13,288 bases of DNA from B73-G16 sp964448445 (GTDB lineage: Bacteria; Desulfobacterota; B13-G15): contig CAYVAU010000040.1 of NCBI GenBank assembly GCA_964448445.1, forward strand, positions 1 to 13,288. The letters run 5' to 3'. The first letter of the stretch is position 1; each line of letters opens with the position of its first letter. The position numbers and the translations under genes are program-made. The notes beneath the pieces were generated by a model. That model saw only the letters and a program-made list of their open reading frames with translations, was not told where the DNA came from and made no database searches. Shown in pieces: positions 1 to 6,333 of this stretch.

Positions 1-1
1 T

Positions 2-706
2 TTCCTTCACCTCTTCCGGCACTATAATTGTGTGCTGCAGATGGGAGGAAGCGACCAATGGGCCAATATCTGCGCTGGCGTGGATCTGATCAGGAGGGTT
101 GAGGGGGGCGAGGCCTATGGATTGGTCTTCCCCCTTGTGACAACGGCCACCGGGGAGAAGATGGGGAAGACGGAGAAGGGGGCCATATGGCTCGATCCAA
201 ACCTGACTTCCCCTTATGAGTTCTATCAGTACTGGATAAATGTGGATGATAGGGATGTGGAGCGATTCTTAGCCCTTTTCACCTTCTTGCCCATGGAAGA
301 GGTCAGGCGTCTCGGAAGCCTAAAGGGAGAGGAGTTGAGGGAGGCAAAGGAGGTCCTGGCCTTTGAGGTTACGAAGATCGTGCACGGCGAAGAGGAGGCA
401 AAGAGGGCCAGGAATGCCTCGCGGGCAGTCTTCGCCGGCGAAGGCGTTGACCTTTCGGCCCTCCCCACTACCGAGATCGACCATGAGAGGCTGAGGGAAG
501 GCATCCCTGCCTATGAACTTTTTGTGATCACGGGACTGACCTCGAGCAAAAGTGAGGCCCGAAGGCTCATATCGCAGGGAGGGGGATATATTAACGGGGA
601 GAGGATCAAGGAATTCGATCAGAAAATCGGCCTCAAGGACCTCAAGAACGGCACCATCCTCCTCAGGGCTGGCAAGAAGAGATACCACCGGGTGGTGGCG
701 AAATAG
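2..706 (+). CDS. tyrS: Tyrosyl-tRNA synthetase, C-terminal part (5' end outside window)
   Basis: This gene encodes the enzyme that charges tRNA-Tyr with tyrosine in the cytoplasm. The reading frame is open from base 2, so about 234 residues are visible and the N-terminal part of the Rossmann domain with the HIGH motif lies to the left. The visible part opens inside the tyrosine-binding region (FLHLFRHYNC then LQMGGSDQW, the strongly conserved TyrRS signature). The KMSKS-type loop follows as GEKMGKTEKG near bases 152-181, a common TyrRS variant. The C-terminus (about bases 500-700) is an S4-type RNA-binding domain that contacts tRNA (TSSKSEARRLI, then YINGERI). The gene ends convergently with pncB and overlaps its last codons by 44 bases. 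The family is about 400-430 residues, so roughly 170-190 are missing. The identity is secure. Confidence 0.96.
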   Translation, partial: FLHLFRHYNCVLQMGGSDQWANICAGVDLIRRVEGGEAYGLVFPLVTTATGEKMGKTEKGAIWLDPNLTSPYEFYQYWINVDDRDVERFLALFTFLPMEEVRRLGSLKGEELREAKEVLAFEVTKIVHGEEEAKRARNASRAVFAGEGVDLSALPTTEIDHERLREGIPAYELFVITGLTSSKSEARRLISQGGGYINGERIKEFDQKIGLKDLKNGTILLRAGKKRYHRVVAK

Positions 707-2075
707 AATGGGCCTCGATCAGTTCTTCGGTCAGGGCCCTTAGGCCCTGTGAAATCCTCACGGGGGGCTTGAGGGGGCGGTCCAGTTGTCGATATTCCTC
801 GGAGAGACGTTCCAGAGATCGAAGGCATCGTGTGCGGATGTCCTCAAGGGCCGGTAGCTCACACAGCAGTTCCCCCTTATCTATGACCCTCACAAGCAGG
901 GGAACGGTTTCCCCTTCGGCCTTTATCCCTTCGCCTTCAAGGGCTATGATGTCCTCCTTGAGGGTGCCGTCGCTGTGAAACACCCTCCATACCTGCTTTT
1001 TGCCGGGATAGGTGAGTTTGCCAGCCGAAAGCTTGATCCTCGGTCCTATCTCGTCCTCCACGAGTTTGTAAATCCCGCCAAGGGCCGGGGCATCATGGCT
1101 TGTTCCAAGCTCCGTACCCACCCCGAAGAGATCGGCCCTTGCCCCTTTCTTTAGGAGCTCGGCTATCTTGTACTCGTTGAGGTCCCCTGAGAGCAGGATC
1201 TTCACATGCTGAAGGCCATTTCTGTCCAAGATCTCCCTCACCCTTTTGCTCATTTCTATGAGATCACCGCTATCGATGCGCACCCCCTTGAGCTTGTAGC
1301 CCTTCCTTTCGAGCTCTCGCGCTATCCTCACGGCATTTTCTGCCCCCCTGAGGGTATCGTAGGTGTCTATTAAGAGCAGGACGTTATCGGGAAAGTCCTC
1401 TGAGAAGGCGCGGAAGGCCTCAAGTTCGCTCGGGAAGGACATAACATAGGAATGGGCCATGGTTCCATAGACGGGAATGCCATATATGCGGCCTGCCAGG
1501 GTACAGGATGTCCCGCTGCATCCCCCTATATAGGAAGCCCTGGCCACCTTAAGGGCGGCGTCAGCCCCATGGACCCTCCTGGCCGAAAAGTCCACAACGG
1601 GCCTTCCCTCGGCTGCCAGGACCACCCTTGAGGCCTTGGTGGCGATCATCGATTGGAAGTTGAGGGTGTTGAGAAGGAAGGTCTCCACGATCTGGGCCTC
1701 TATCCGCGGGGCGGTGACCCTGAGGATGGGTTCCTGGGGAAAGAAGATTTCCCCTTCGGGAATGGCCCAAACGGTCCCGGTGAACCTGAAGGTCTTAAGA
1801 TAATCGAGGAACTGGTCCGAAAAGAGCCTCAAACTCCTCAGGTAATCAATGCTCTCCTTCGAGAACCTGAGGTTGAGAAGATAATGGACGGCCTGCTCAA
1901 GCCCGGCAGCGACAAGATAGGACCTATAGGGAGGAAGGTGGCGGACAAAGAGCTCGAAGGTGGTGGTTTCGTTCTTCCCTCGTCGAAGGTAGCTGTCGGC
2001 CATGGTGAGCTCGTAAAGGTCCACCAGAAGGGACATGTTCTCATCATTAACCCACCCTCCCGTAGGTTTCCTCAT
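663..2075 (-). CDS. pncB: Nicotinate phosphoribosyltransferase
   Basis: The enzyme makes nicotinate mononucleotide from nicotinate and PRPP, coupled to ATP hydrolysis, in the salvage (Preiss-Handler) route to NAD. The protein is 470 residues, normal for this family. Recognisable motifs in order are DLYELTMA near the N-terminus, FSARRVHGADAA and YIGGCSGTS in the middle, GTMAHSYVMSFPSE (with the conserved His region), RIDSGDL, and FGVGTELGTS, which are the phosphoribosyltransferase-type barrel signatures. The longest frame starts at a GTG (base 2084). I prefer the ATG at 2075 because the strong Shine-Dalgarno sequence GGGAGGTGG lies 5 bases before it. The gene is transcribed divergently from the small-protein/Nudix operon and converges on tyrS. 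The shared upstream region holds overlapping dyads that could be an operator. Confidence 0.95.
   Translation of the reverse strand: MRKPTGGWVNDENMSLLVDLYELTMADSYLRRGKNETTTFELFVRHLPPYRSYLVAAGLEQAVHYLLNLRFSKESIDYLRSLRLFSDQFLDYLKTFRFTGTVWAIPEGEIFFPQEPILRVTAPRIEAQIVETFLLNTLNFQSMIATKASRVVLAAEGRPVVDFSARRVHGADAALKVARASYIGGCSGTSCTLAGRIYGIPVYGTMAHSYVMSFPSELEAFRAFSEDFPDNVLLLIDTYDTLRGAENAVRIARELERKGYKLKGVRIDSGDLIEMSKRVREILDRNGLQHVKILLSGDLNEYKIAELLKKGARADLFGVGTELGTSHDAPALGGIYKLVEDEIGPRIKLSAGKLTYPGKKQVWRVFHSDGTLKEDIIALEGEGIKAEGETVPLLVRVIDKGELLCELPALEDIRTRCLRSLERLSEEYRQLDRPLKPPVRISQGLRALTEELIEAHSISPPPGGISSCQP
732..749. repeat. GC-rich hairpin just after tyrS
   Basis: A perfect 7-bp inverted repeat, CAGGGCC-CTTA-GGCCCTG, begins 25 bases after the tyrS stop codon and lies inside the C-terminal coding part of the convergent pncB. 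Neither strand has a T-run directly after it, so it is not a classical intrinsic terminator. It could still slow polymerase or protect the tyrS mRNA 3' end, or it may simply be coding sequence. Confidence 0.4.
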
Positions 2076-2141
2076 CTCGGCCACCTCCCTAGCTCTCTTT
2101 TCTCACAGCGGAACGCTTGTGGTCAAGGCCCCTCCTTCTTG

Positions 2142-2174
2142 CCATTTTCAATGGGCATTGATAAATCTCAATGG
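2142..2174. promoter_or_regulatory. Overlapping dyads in the pncB divergent intergenic region
   Basis: The 126-base gap between the divergent starts of pncB (2075) and the small-protein gene (2202) holds three overlapping inverted repeats: CCATT-TTC-AATGG (2142-2154), CAATG-GG-CATTG (2149-2160) and CATTGA-TAAATC-TCAATG (2156-2173). The motif CAATGG/CCATTG therefore occurs repeatedly in alternating orientation. This is the arrangement expected of an operator bound by a dimeric or multimeric repressor. I do not recognise the site as that of a known regulator such as NrtR or NiaR. A weak plus-strand promoter could lie here (TTGCCA at 2140-2145, 17-base spacer, TAAATC), but the -10 match is poor. 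Confidence 0.4.
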
Positions 2175-2201
2175 GGAAATCAAGCTGAGGGAGGTCGGAG
2201 G

Positions 2202-2360
2202 ATGAAACCCGGAGAGAGGGTGATTTTCCCCTTTGCAGGAGGCGAGAAGGAGGGGATTGTGTGGAAGGTGACCCCGAAGAAGGTTTACATCAAGGCGGAT
2301 TTTCCCCGCCATAAGGGCAAAATCATCAAACGCTCAATTTTTGAGGTGAAAACCAAGTGA
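2202..2360 (+). CDS. Small conserved-looking protein, 52 residues, function unknown
   Basis: I do not recognise this protein. It is short, basic and without Cys, signal peptide or membrane segment: it begins MKPGERVIFPF and ends SIFEVKTK. The alternating hydrophobic pattern (RVIFPF, GIVWKV, KVYIKADF, SIFEV) suggests an all-beta, SH3-like or KOW-like small barrel. That would fit nucleic-acid or protein binding, but this is inference. It is likely real because a GAGG-rich Shine-Dalgarno region directly precedes the ATG and because its stop overlaps the next gene's start as GTGA (2357-2360), the usual sign of translational coupling. The frame stays open upstream for about 180 codons antisense to pncB, which I read as chance. 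It is the first gene of the plus-strand operon. Confidence 0.7.
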   Translation: MKPGERVIFPFAGGEKEGIVWKVTPKKVYIKADFPRHKGKIIKRSIFEVKTK

Positions 2361-2761
2361 AGACCCTCGTAGTTACTGCGGCCTTCATCGAAGATCCAAC
2401 AAGGGGCGTGCTCCTTTCCAAAAGGACAGACGGTCTTTACAAAGGGCATTGGGAGTTTCCGGGTGGAAAGCTCGAGGAAGACGAATCCCCTGAAGACTGC
2501 CTGAGGAGGGAGATCAAAGAGGAGCTGGGAATCGAGATAGAGGTCGGGCGGATAAAGGAGGTAGTGTGGATGCCCTATGAGGGTTTTAACCTTCTGCTTC
2601 TCCTCTATAGGTGCAGGCTGAAGGGCGGCAATCCCAAGCCCTTGGGTTGTGAAGAAGTTCGCTGGTTCAAAAGGGAGGAGCTACGGGGGCTCAGGATGCC
2701 CCCTGCAGACAGGGAGCTCTTAAGAAGGCTTGAGGGGGAATGGGATTCAAGTGTGGCATAG
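2357..2761 (+). CDS. MutT-type Nudix hydrolase
   Basis: This is a 134-residue nucleoside-diphosphate-X hydrolase, probably a MutT-like pool-cleaning enzyme that hydrolyses oxidised dGTP or a related nucleotide. The Nudix box is perfect: G37, then E43, then R51-E52-I53, E55-E56, G58, with the Mg-binding glutamates in place. It is preceded by WEFPGGKL, the usual MutT context, and by SKRTDG, a common MutT N-terminal element. The start is a GTG overlapping the preceding gene's TGA, and the last 22 bases overlap ychF, so translation is likely coupled on both sides. The exact substrate cannot be read from sequence. CTP, 8-oxo-dGTP and NADH-type substrates are all possible, and the nearby pncB makes a nucleotide-cofactor link conceivable but unproven. 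Confidence 0.9.
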   Translation: MKTLVVTAAFIEDPTRGVLLSKRTDGLYKGHWEFPGGKLEEDESPEDCLRREIKEELGIEIEVGRIKEVVWMPYEGFNLLLLLYRCRLKGGNPKPLGCEEVRWFKREELRGLRMPPADRELLRRLEGEWDSSVA

Positions 2762-3819
2762 TGGGTTTGCCCAATGCCGGCAAATCCACCATTTTCAATG
2801 CCCTAACGGCTGCTTCGGCCGAGGTTGCCCCTTTTCCCTTCTCTACCATAGAACCCCATGTGGGGGTGGTGGCGGTTCCCGACCGGAGGCTGGAGATCCT
2901 GAGGGACCTCATCAGGCCAAAAAAGGTCACCCCCACAACCCTGACCTTTGTGGATATCGCAGGCCTTGTCAAAGGGGCAAGTAAGGGCGAAGGTTTGGGG
3001 AACCAGTTCCTCTCACACATACGGGGGGTTGACGCCATAGCCCATGTGGTGAGGTGCTTTCGGGAAGAGGGGGTAGCCCACCCCTATGGAGATGTAGATC
3101 CGAGAAGGGATGCCGAGGTGGTGAATCTGGAGTTGATCCTGGCGGATCTGCAGGTGGTGGAACGCAGACTCGAGAAGGCCCAAAAGCTCTCCAAGGCCGG
3201 GGACAGGGTATACAGGAAGGAAGCCGAGCTGCTTGAGGAACTCCACCGGTGGCTCTCCGAAGGCAGAAAGGTCAGAGATTTCTTGAAGGCTTTTCCTTCG
3301 GAACTCCCCAAGGACCTGTCCCTCATTACTGCCAAACCTTATTTTTACGTGGCCAATGTGTCCGAAGGCCAGGAGTTGCTGGCCGCGGAGCTCGAGGAGC
3401 TGGCCAAGGAGGAGGGTGTTCCGGTGGTGAAGATATGGGGGAAGGTAGAGGCGGAACTGCAAGAGCTTGACCCCGAGGAAAGGGAGGCCTTCAGACAGGA
3501 GCTGGGAATGGAGGAATCGGGGCTCATGAAGGTCATAAGGGTCGGTTACGATATTTTGGGCCTTGTGACCTTTTTCACAACGGCCAATCAGGACCTGAGG
3601 GCCTGGACCGTAAGGAGGGGCACCAAGGCCCCTGAGGCTGCCCGAAAAATCCATTCCGATATGCAGCGCGGATTCATCAGGGCGGAGGTAATTAACTTTG
3701 AGGACTTGGTCAAGGCTGGCTCCGAACAGGCCGCGAGGGAAAGGGGACTTGTGCGGATAGAGGGAAGGGAGTATGAGGTAAGAGACGGTGACATCATCTA
3801 CTTCAGGTTCAGCGTCTGA
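2740..3819 (+). CDS. ychF: Redox/ribosome-associated P-loop ATPase YchF (Obg family)
   Basis: YchF (OLA1 in eukaryotes) is an Obg-family P-loop protein that prefers ATP, associates with ribosomes and has been tied to stress responses. The protein is 359 residues, standard for the family. The Walker A/G1 motif is GLPNAGKST (residues 9-17). The G3 region is VDIAGLVKGASKGEGLGNQF (71-90). The G4 position reads NVSE (206-209) in place of NKxD, the family hallmark explaining relaxed GTP specificity. A coiled-coil helical insertion occupies about 125-185. The C-terminal TGS domain ends in the typical GDIIYFRFSV. The gene overlaps the Nudix gene by 22 bases and is followed 8 bases later by the phosphatase gene, placing it in a tight operon. 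Confidence 0.97.
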   Translation: MGFKCGIVGLPNAGKSTIFNALTAASAEVAPFPFSTIEPHVGVVAVPDRRLEILRDLIRPKKVTPTTLTFVDIAGLVKGASKGEGLGNQFLSHIRGVDAIAHVVRCFREEGVAHPYGDVDPRRDAEVVNLELILADLQVVERRLEKAQKLSKAGDRVYRKEAELLEELHRWLSEGRKVRDFLKAFPSELPKDLSLITAKPYFYVANVSEGQELLAAELEELAKEEGVPVVKIWGKVEAELQELDPEEREAFRQELGMEESGLMKVIRVGYDILGLVTFFTTANQDLRAWTVRRGTKAPEAARKIHSDMQRGFIRAEVINFEDLVKAGSEQAARERGLVRIEGREYEVRDGDIIYFRFSV

Positions 3820-3827
3820 GGCGACCG

Positions 3828-4457
3828 ATGGAGCTTTTCCTGATAAGGCACGGCAGGACCCGGTGGAATCAGGAAAGGGTCTTCAGGGGAAGGGCGGATG
3901 TGCCCCTTGATGAGGTGGGCAGGAGGGAGGCCGAGTTTTTGGCTCAGAGGCTCAAGGGTGAGGGCATAAGGGCCATTTATTGCAGTCCCCTGAGCAGGGC
4001 CAGGGAAACGGCCCAGATCCTTTCGCGGGTCCTCGAGGCCCCCGTGACCGTTTCTCCGGAGCTGGTGGATCTCGATTTCGGAAGATGGCAAGGTCTGAGT
4101 GTGAGGGAGGTGGAGAGGTGCTTCGGCGAACTCTATCGCAAATGGCTCAAAAGCCCCCATGAGGTTATCTTTCCGGAAGGGGAAAGCCTCAGGGAAGTTT
4201 ACAACAGAGTCGTTCCTTTTGTGGAAGGCCTTAAAGGACGCCATAAGGGGGAGGCAGTAGCCATTGTGAGCCACCGGGTGGTGCTCAAGGTCCTGATCTG
4301 TTGGCTGCTGGGGCTTGGCCTGAACGATTTCTGGAGGGTAGAGCAGGGCACATCGGCCCTAAGCCTCTTTCAGTGGAAGGACAACACCTGGGTGGTGAAG
4401 TTCCTGAATGACACGTGCCATCTCAACTCCCTCAAAGAGGGGGGAGTTGAGTTCTGA
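3828..4457 (+). CDS. Histidine phosphatase superfamily protein (PGM/CobC-like)
   Basis: This 209-residue member of the phosphoglycerate-mutase-like histidine phosphatase branch removes phosphate through a phospho-histidine intermediate. The catalytic signature is LIRHGRTRWN with R7, H8 and G9. The second arginine is in CSPLSRARETA (R57), and the second histidine is H149 in IVSHR. At the usual acid position before FGxW(E/Q)G, the protein has Asp (D81 in VDLDFGRWQG) where many members have Glu. The substrate is unknown: alpha-ribazole phosphatase (CobC), a phosphoglycerate mutase-like enzyme, or a general sugar phosphatase would all look like this, and no cobalamin genes are nearby. It starts 8 bases after ychF with a GAGGCG Shine-Dalgarno sequence. 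Confidence 0.9.
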   Translation: MELFLIRHGRTRWNQERVFRGRADVPLDEVGRREAEFLAQRLKGEGIRAIYCSPLSRARETAQILSRVLEAPVTVSPELVDLDFGRWQGLSVREVERCFGELYRKWLKSPHEVIFPEGESLREVYNRVVPFVEGLKGRHKGEAVAIVSHRVVLKVLICWLLGLGLNDFWRVEQGTSALSLFQWKDNTWVVKFLNDTCHLNSLKEGGVEF

Positions 4458-4471
4458 GGGTCTATCAGGAA

Positions 4472-5575
4472 ATGTCAAGATGTGAGCTCTGCGGAAAGGA
4501 GTCCCCTTTTATCTCCCGAACTATCGGATTTTGTGCCGACTGTATAAGAAGGCACTTTGAACAGCTCCGGGAGAGGGTCCTTGCAGTGCACAAAGCCTTG
4601 AGGATGCAAGATGGCCTCCCTGGAGAAATTCCCCGCGACCCCCAAGGGAAGCGCTGTAGGATTTGTGCCAACGAATGTTCGATTCCAGAAGGGGAAAGGG
4701 GATTCTGTGGGGTCTACGAGAATCGGGATGGCAGGGTGGTGCCGGTTTCGGGGGATTGGAGGAAAGCCTTCCTTCACTGGTATTATGACCCCCTGCCCAC
4801 GAACTGTTGTGCAGCGTGGGTGTGTCCGGGATGTAGTCCTTCGGGATATCCCAAGTATTCGTACAGGGATGGGCCGGAATACGGCTACAGCAATCTTGCC
4901 GTTTTCTACTGTGCTTGCAACTTCGACTGCCTTTTTTGCCAGAACTGGACTTACAGACAGGAAATGGATGAAGGGGCTTTAAAGGATGTGGATGAGCTCA
5001 TTGGAGCCGTCAAAGAGGGTGTAAGCTGTGTCTGCTTTTTCGGCGGTGACCCCACGCCCCAGGCGGTCCACGCCCTGATTGCAGCAAAGGGGATGCTCAA
5101 AAGATACAAGGGGCGCATCCTCAGGATATGCTGGGAGACCAACGGGCAGGTTTCCAGTTCGTTGATGCATCAGATGGCGGAGGTGTCCTTTCGGAGCGGG
5201 GGATGTATAAAGGTCGACTTGAAATGCTGGAGCGAGGAGATGAGTTTCGTCCTTTCGGGGGTGAGTAACCGCAGACAGAAGGAGAATTTTTCCAAACTGG
5301 TGAAATTCCACCGCATGAGACCGGAGCCCCCTTTCCTTATAGCGAGCACCCTCCTTGTCCCAGGGTATGTGGACTACGAAGAGATAAGGGGCTTGGCCAG
5401 TTTTATCTCCTCTTTGGATCCGTCCATTCCCTGGACGCTTTTGGCCTTCCATCCCGATTTTCACATGCGCGATCTGCCGACCACACCGAGGACCTATGCC
5501 CTAAAATGCCTGGAGATAGCCAGGGAGGCCGGAATGAGGAACGTCCATATCGGAAACGTCCACTTGCTTTCGTGA
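4472..5575 (+). CDS. Cys-rich radical SAM protein (PflA / AmmeMemoRadiSam-like)
   Basis: This 367-residue radical SAM enzyme is related to pyruvate-formate-lyase-activating and AmmeMemoRadiSam-type enzymes. The [4Fe-4S]-SAM triad is C149-x3-C153-x2-C156 (CNFDCLFC). It is followed by GGDPTP (191-196, SAM contact), WETNG (221-225), KVDLK (247-251) and a barrel end resembling FHPDFHMRDLPTTP. Three additional Cys groups lie before it: C4/C7 with C21/C24 (zinc-ribbon-like double CxxC), C62/C65/C69/C79 in the CRICxNxC...GFCG pattern typical of the PflA-like relatives, and C112/C113/C118/C121. These could bind zinc or auxiliary Fe-S clusters. No glycyl-radical enzyme or obvious substrate protein is adjacent, so the reaction is unknown. 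It sits 14 bases after the phosphatase gene. Confidence 0.88.
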   Translation: MSRCELCGKESPFISRTIGFCADCIRRHFEQLRERVLAVHKALRMQDGLPGEIPRDPQGKRCRICANECSIPEGERGFCGVYENRDGRVVPVSGDWRKAFLHWYYDPLPTNCCAAWVCPGCSPSGYPKYSYRDGPEYGYSNLAVFYCACNFDCLFCQNWTYRQEMDEGALKDVDELIGAVKEGVSCVCFFGGDPTPQAVHALIAAKGMLKRYKGRILRICWETNGQVSSSLMHQMAEVSFRSGGCIKVDLKCWSEEMSFVLSGVSNRRQKENFSKLVKFHRMRPEPPFLIASTLLVPGYVDYEEIRGLASFISSLDPSIPWTLLAFHPDFHMRDLPTTPRTYALKCLEIAREAGMRNVHIGNVHLLS

Positions 5576-5580
5576 AGGAA

Positions 5581-5605
5581 TCCGATGCCGTTGAGGATCA
5601 TCGGA
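5581..5605. repeat. Inverted repeat between radical SAM and B3/B4 genes
   Basis: A perfect 7-bp inverted repeat, TCCGATG ... CATCGGA with an 11-base loop, fills half of the 52-base gap, the longest gap inside the plus-strand gene run. No T-run follows, so it is not a standard terminator. It could modulate expression of the downstream genes or act as a protein site. Confidence 0.4.
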
Positions 5606-5627
5606 CAATTCGTAAAAGGAGGGGGAG

Positions 5628-6323
5628 ATGAGGTACAGGATCGAGATCTTTGATCACTTTCCCCAATATGTGAGAGGCGTTGTCATTGCCAGAGATATCG
5701 AGAACCGTCAGGGGCAGCAGGAATTGAGGGATATGCTTTCCAAAATTCAGCTTCAGACCCGGCAAAAGGTCAGCGAGCAGGACTACAGGGAACACCCTCA
5801 GATTGCCAATTGGCGGGAGGCTTACAGGCGTTTTGGTATAAACCCCAATAAGCAATCCCCTTCGGTTGAGGCCCTGGTGAGGCAGGTGGTTAAGGGACGG
5901 GAGCTCAAGTCCATAAACGCAGTGGTGGACATCTTCAATTACATATCCTTGAAATACCTCGTTCCAAGTGGAGCGGACGATCTGCACAAGGTCGTGGGGG
6001 ATCTTAGGCTGAGATATGCAAGGGGGGATGAGGTCTTCATTCCCCTTAACAGGCAAGAGGTGGAACATCCCAAGCCCGGTGAGGTGATCTATGCTGATGA
6101 TGAGAAGGTCCTTTGTAGATGCTGGAACTGGAGGCAGGGCGACCATACCAAGCTGACTCCCGAGACCAAATGGGTTGCCGTAAATGTGGATTGTCTGCCG
6201 CCGGTAACGAAGGAAAAGGCCGAGGAGATCACCCGGGAGGTGGCAGAACTCATTCGACGATTCTGCGGGGGTGATGTAAATTACTACATGCTGGACCGGG
6301 ACAATCCCGAAATAGGGATCTAA
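5628..6323 (+). CDS. B3/B4 domain protein (phenylalanyl-tRNA synthetase beta-like domain)
   Basis: This 231-residue stand-alone protein carries the B3/B4 fold otherwise found in the beta subunit of phenylalanyl-tRNA synthetase, where it takes part in editing. Features typical of the family are WREAYRRFGINPNKQSPS (residues about 64-81), a central VVDIFNYISLKYLVPSGADD segment, and CRCWNWRQGDHTKLTPETK near 163-181, corresponding to the B3/B4 binding pocket. Free-standing members are thought to bind or deacylate mischarged amino-acyl substrates, but most are not characterised, so a trans-editing role is inference. The ATG has a very strong Shine-Dalgarno sequence (AGGAGGGGGAG) directly upstream. 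Its stop codon overlaps the Shine-Dalgarno sequence of the purH-like gene, so the two are probably co-transcribed. Confidence 0.85.
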   Translation: MRYRIEIFDHFPQYVRGVVIARDIENRQGQQELRDMLSKIQLQTRQKVSEQDYREHPQIANWREAYRRFGINPNKQSPSVEALVRQVVKGRELKSINAVVDIFNYISLKYLVPSGADDLHKVVGDLRLRYARGDEVFIPLNRQEVEHPKPGEVIYADDEKVLCRCWNWRQGDHTKLTPETKWVAVNVDCLPPVTKEKAEEITREVAELIRRFCGGDVNYYMLDRDNPEIGI

Positions 6324-6333
6324 GGAGGTTCGG

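Noticed and set aside
732..749. Intrinsic terminator after tyrS.
   Set aside because: The stem is strong but no T-run follows on either strand, so I list it only as a hairpin.
1653..2201. Long open frame on the plus strand antisense to pncB, joined in frame to the 52-residue gene.
   Set aside because: It lies opposite a clear nicotinate phosphoribosyltransferase and its translation has no family features. The Shine-Dalgarno sequence supports starting at 2202.
3013..3654. A 213-residue minus-strand open frame opposite ychF.
   Set aside because: It is a shadow of ychF, which has all its motifs in the plus frame; the antisense product resembles nothing known.
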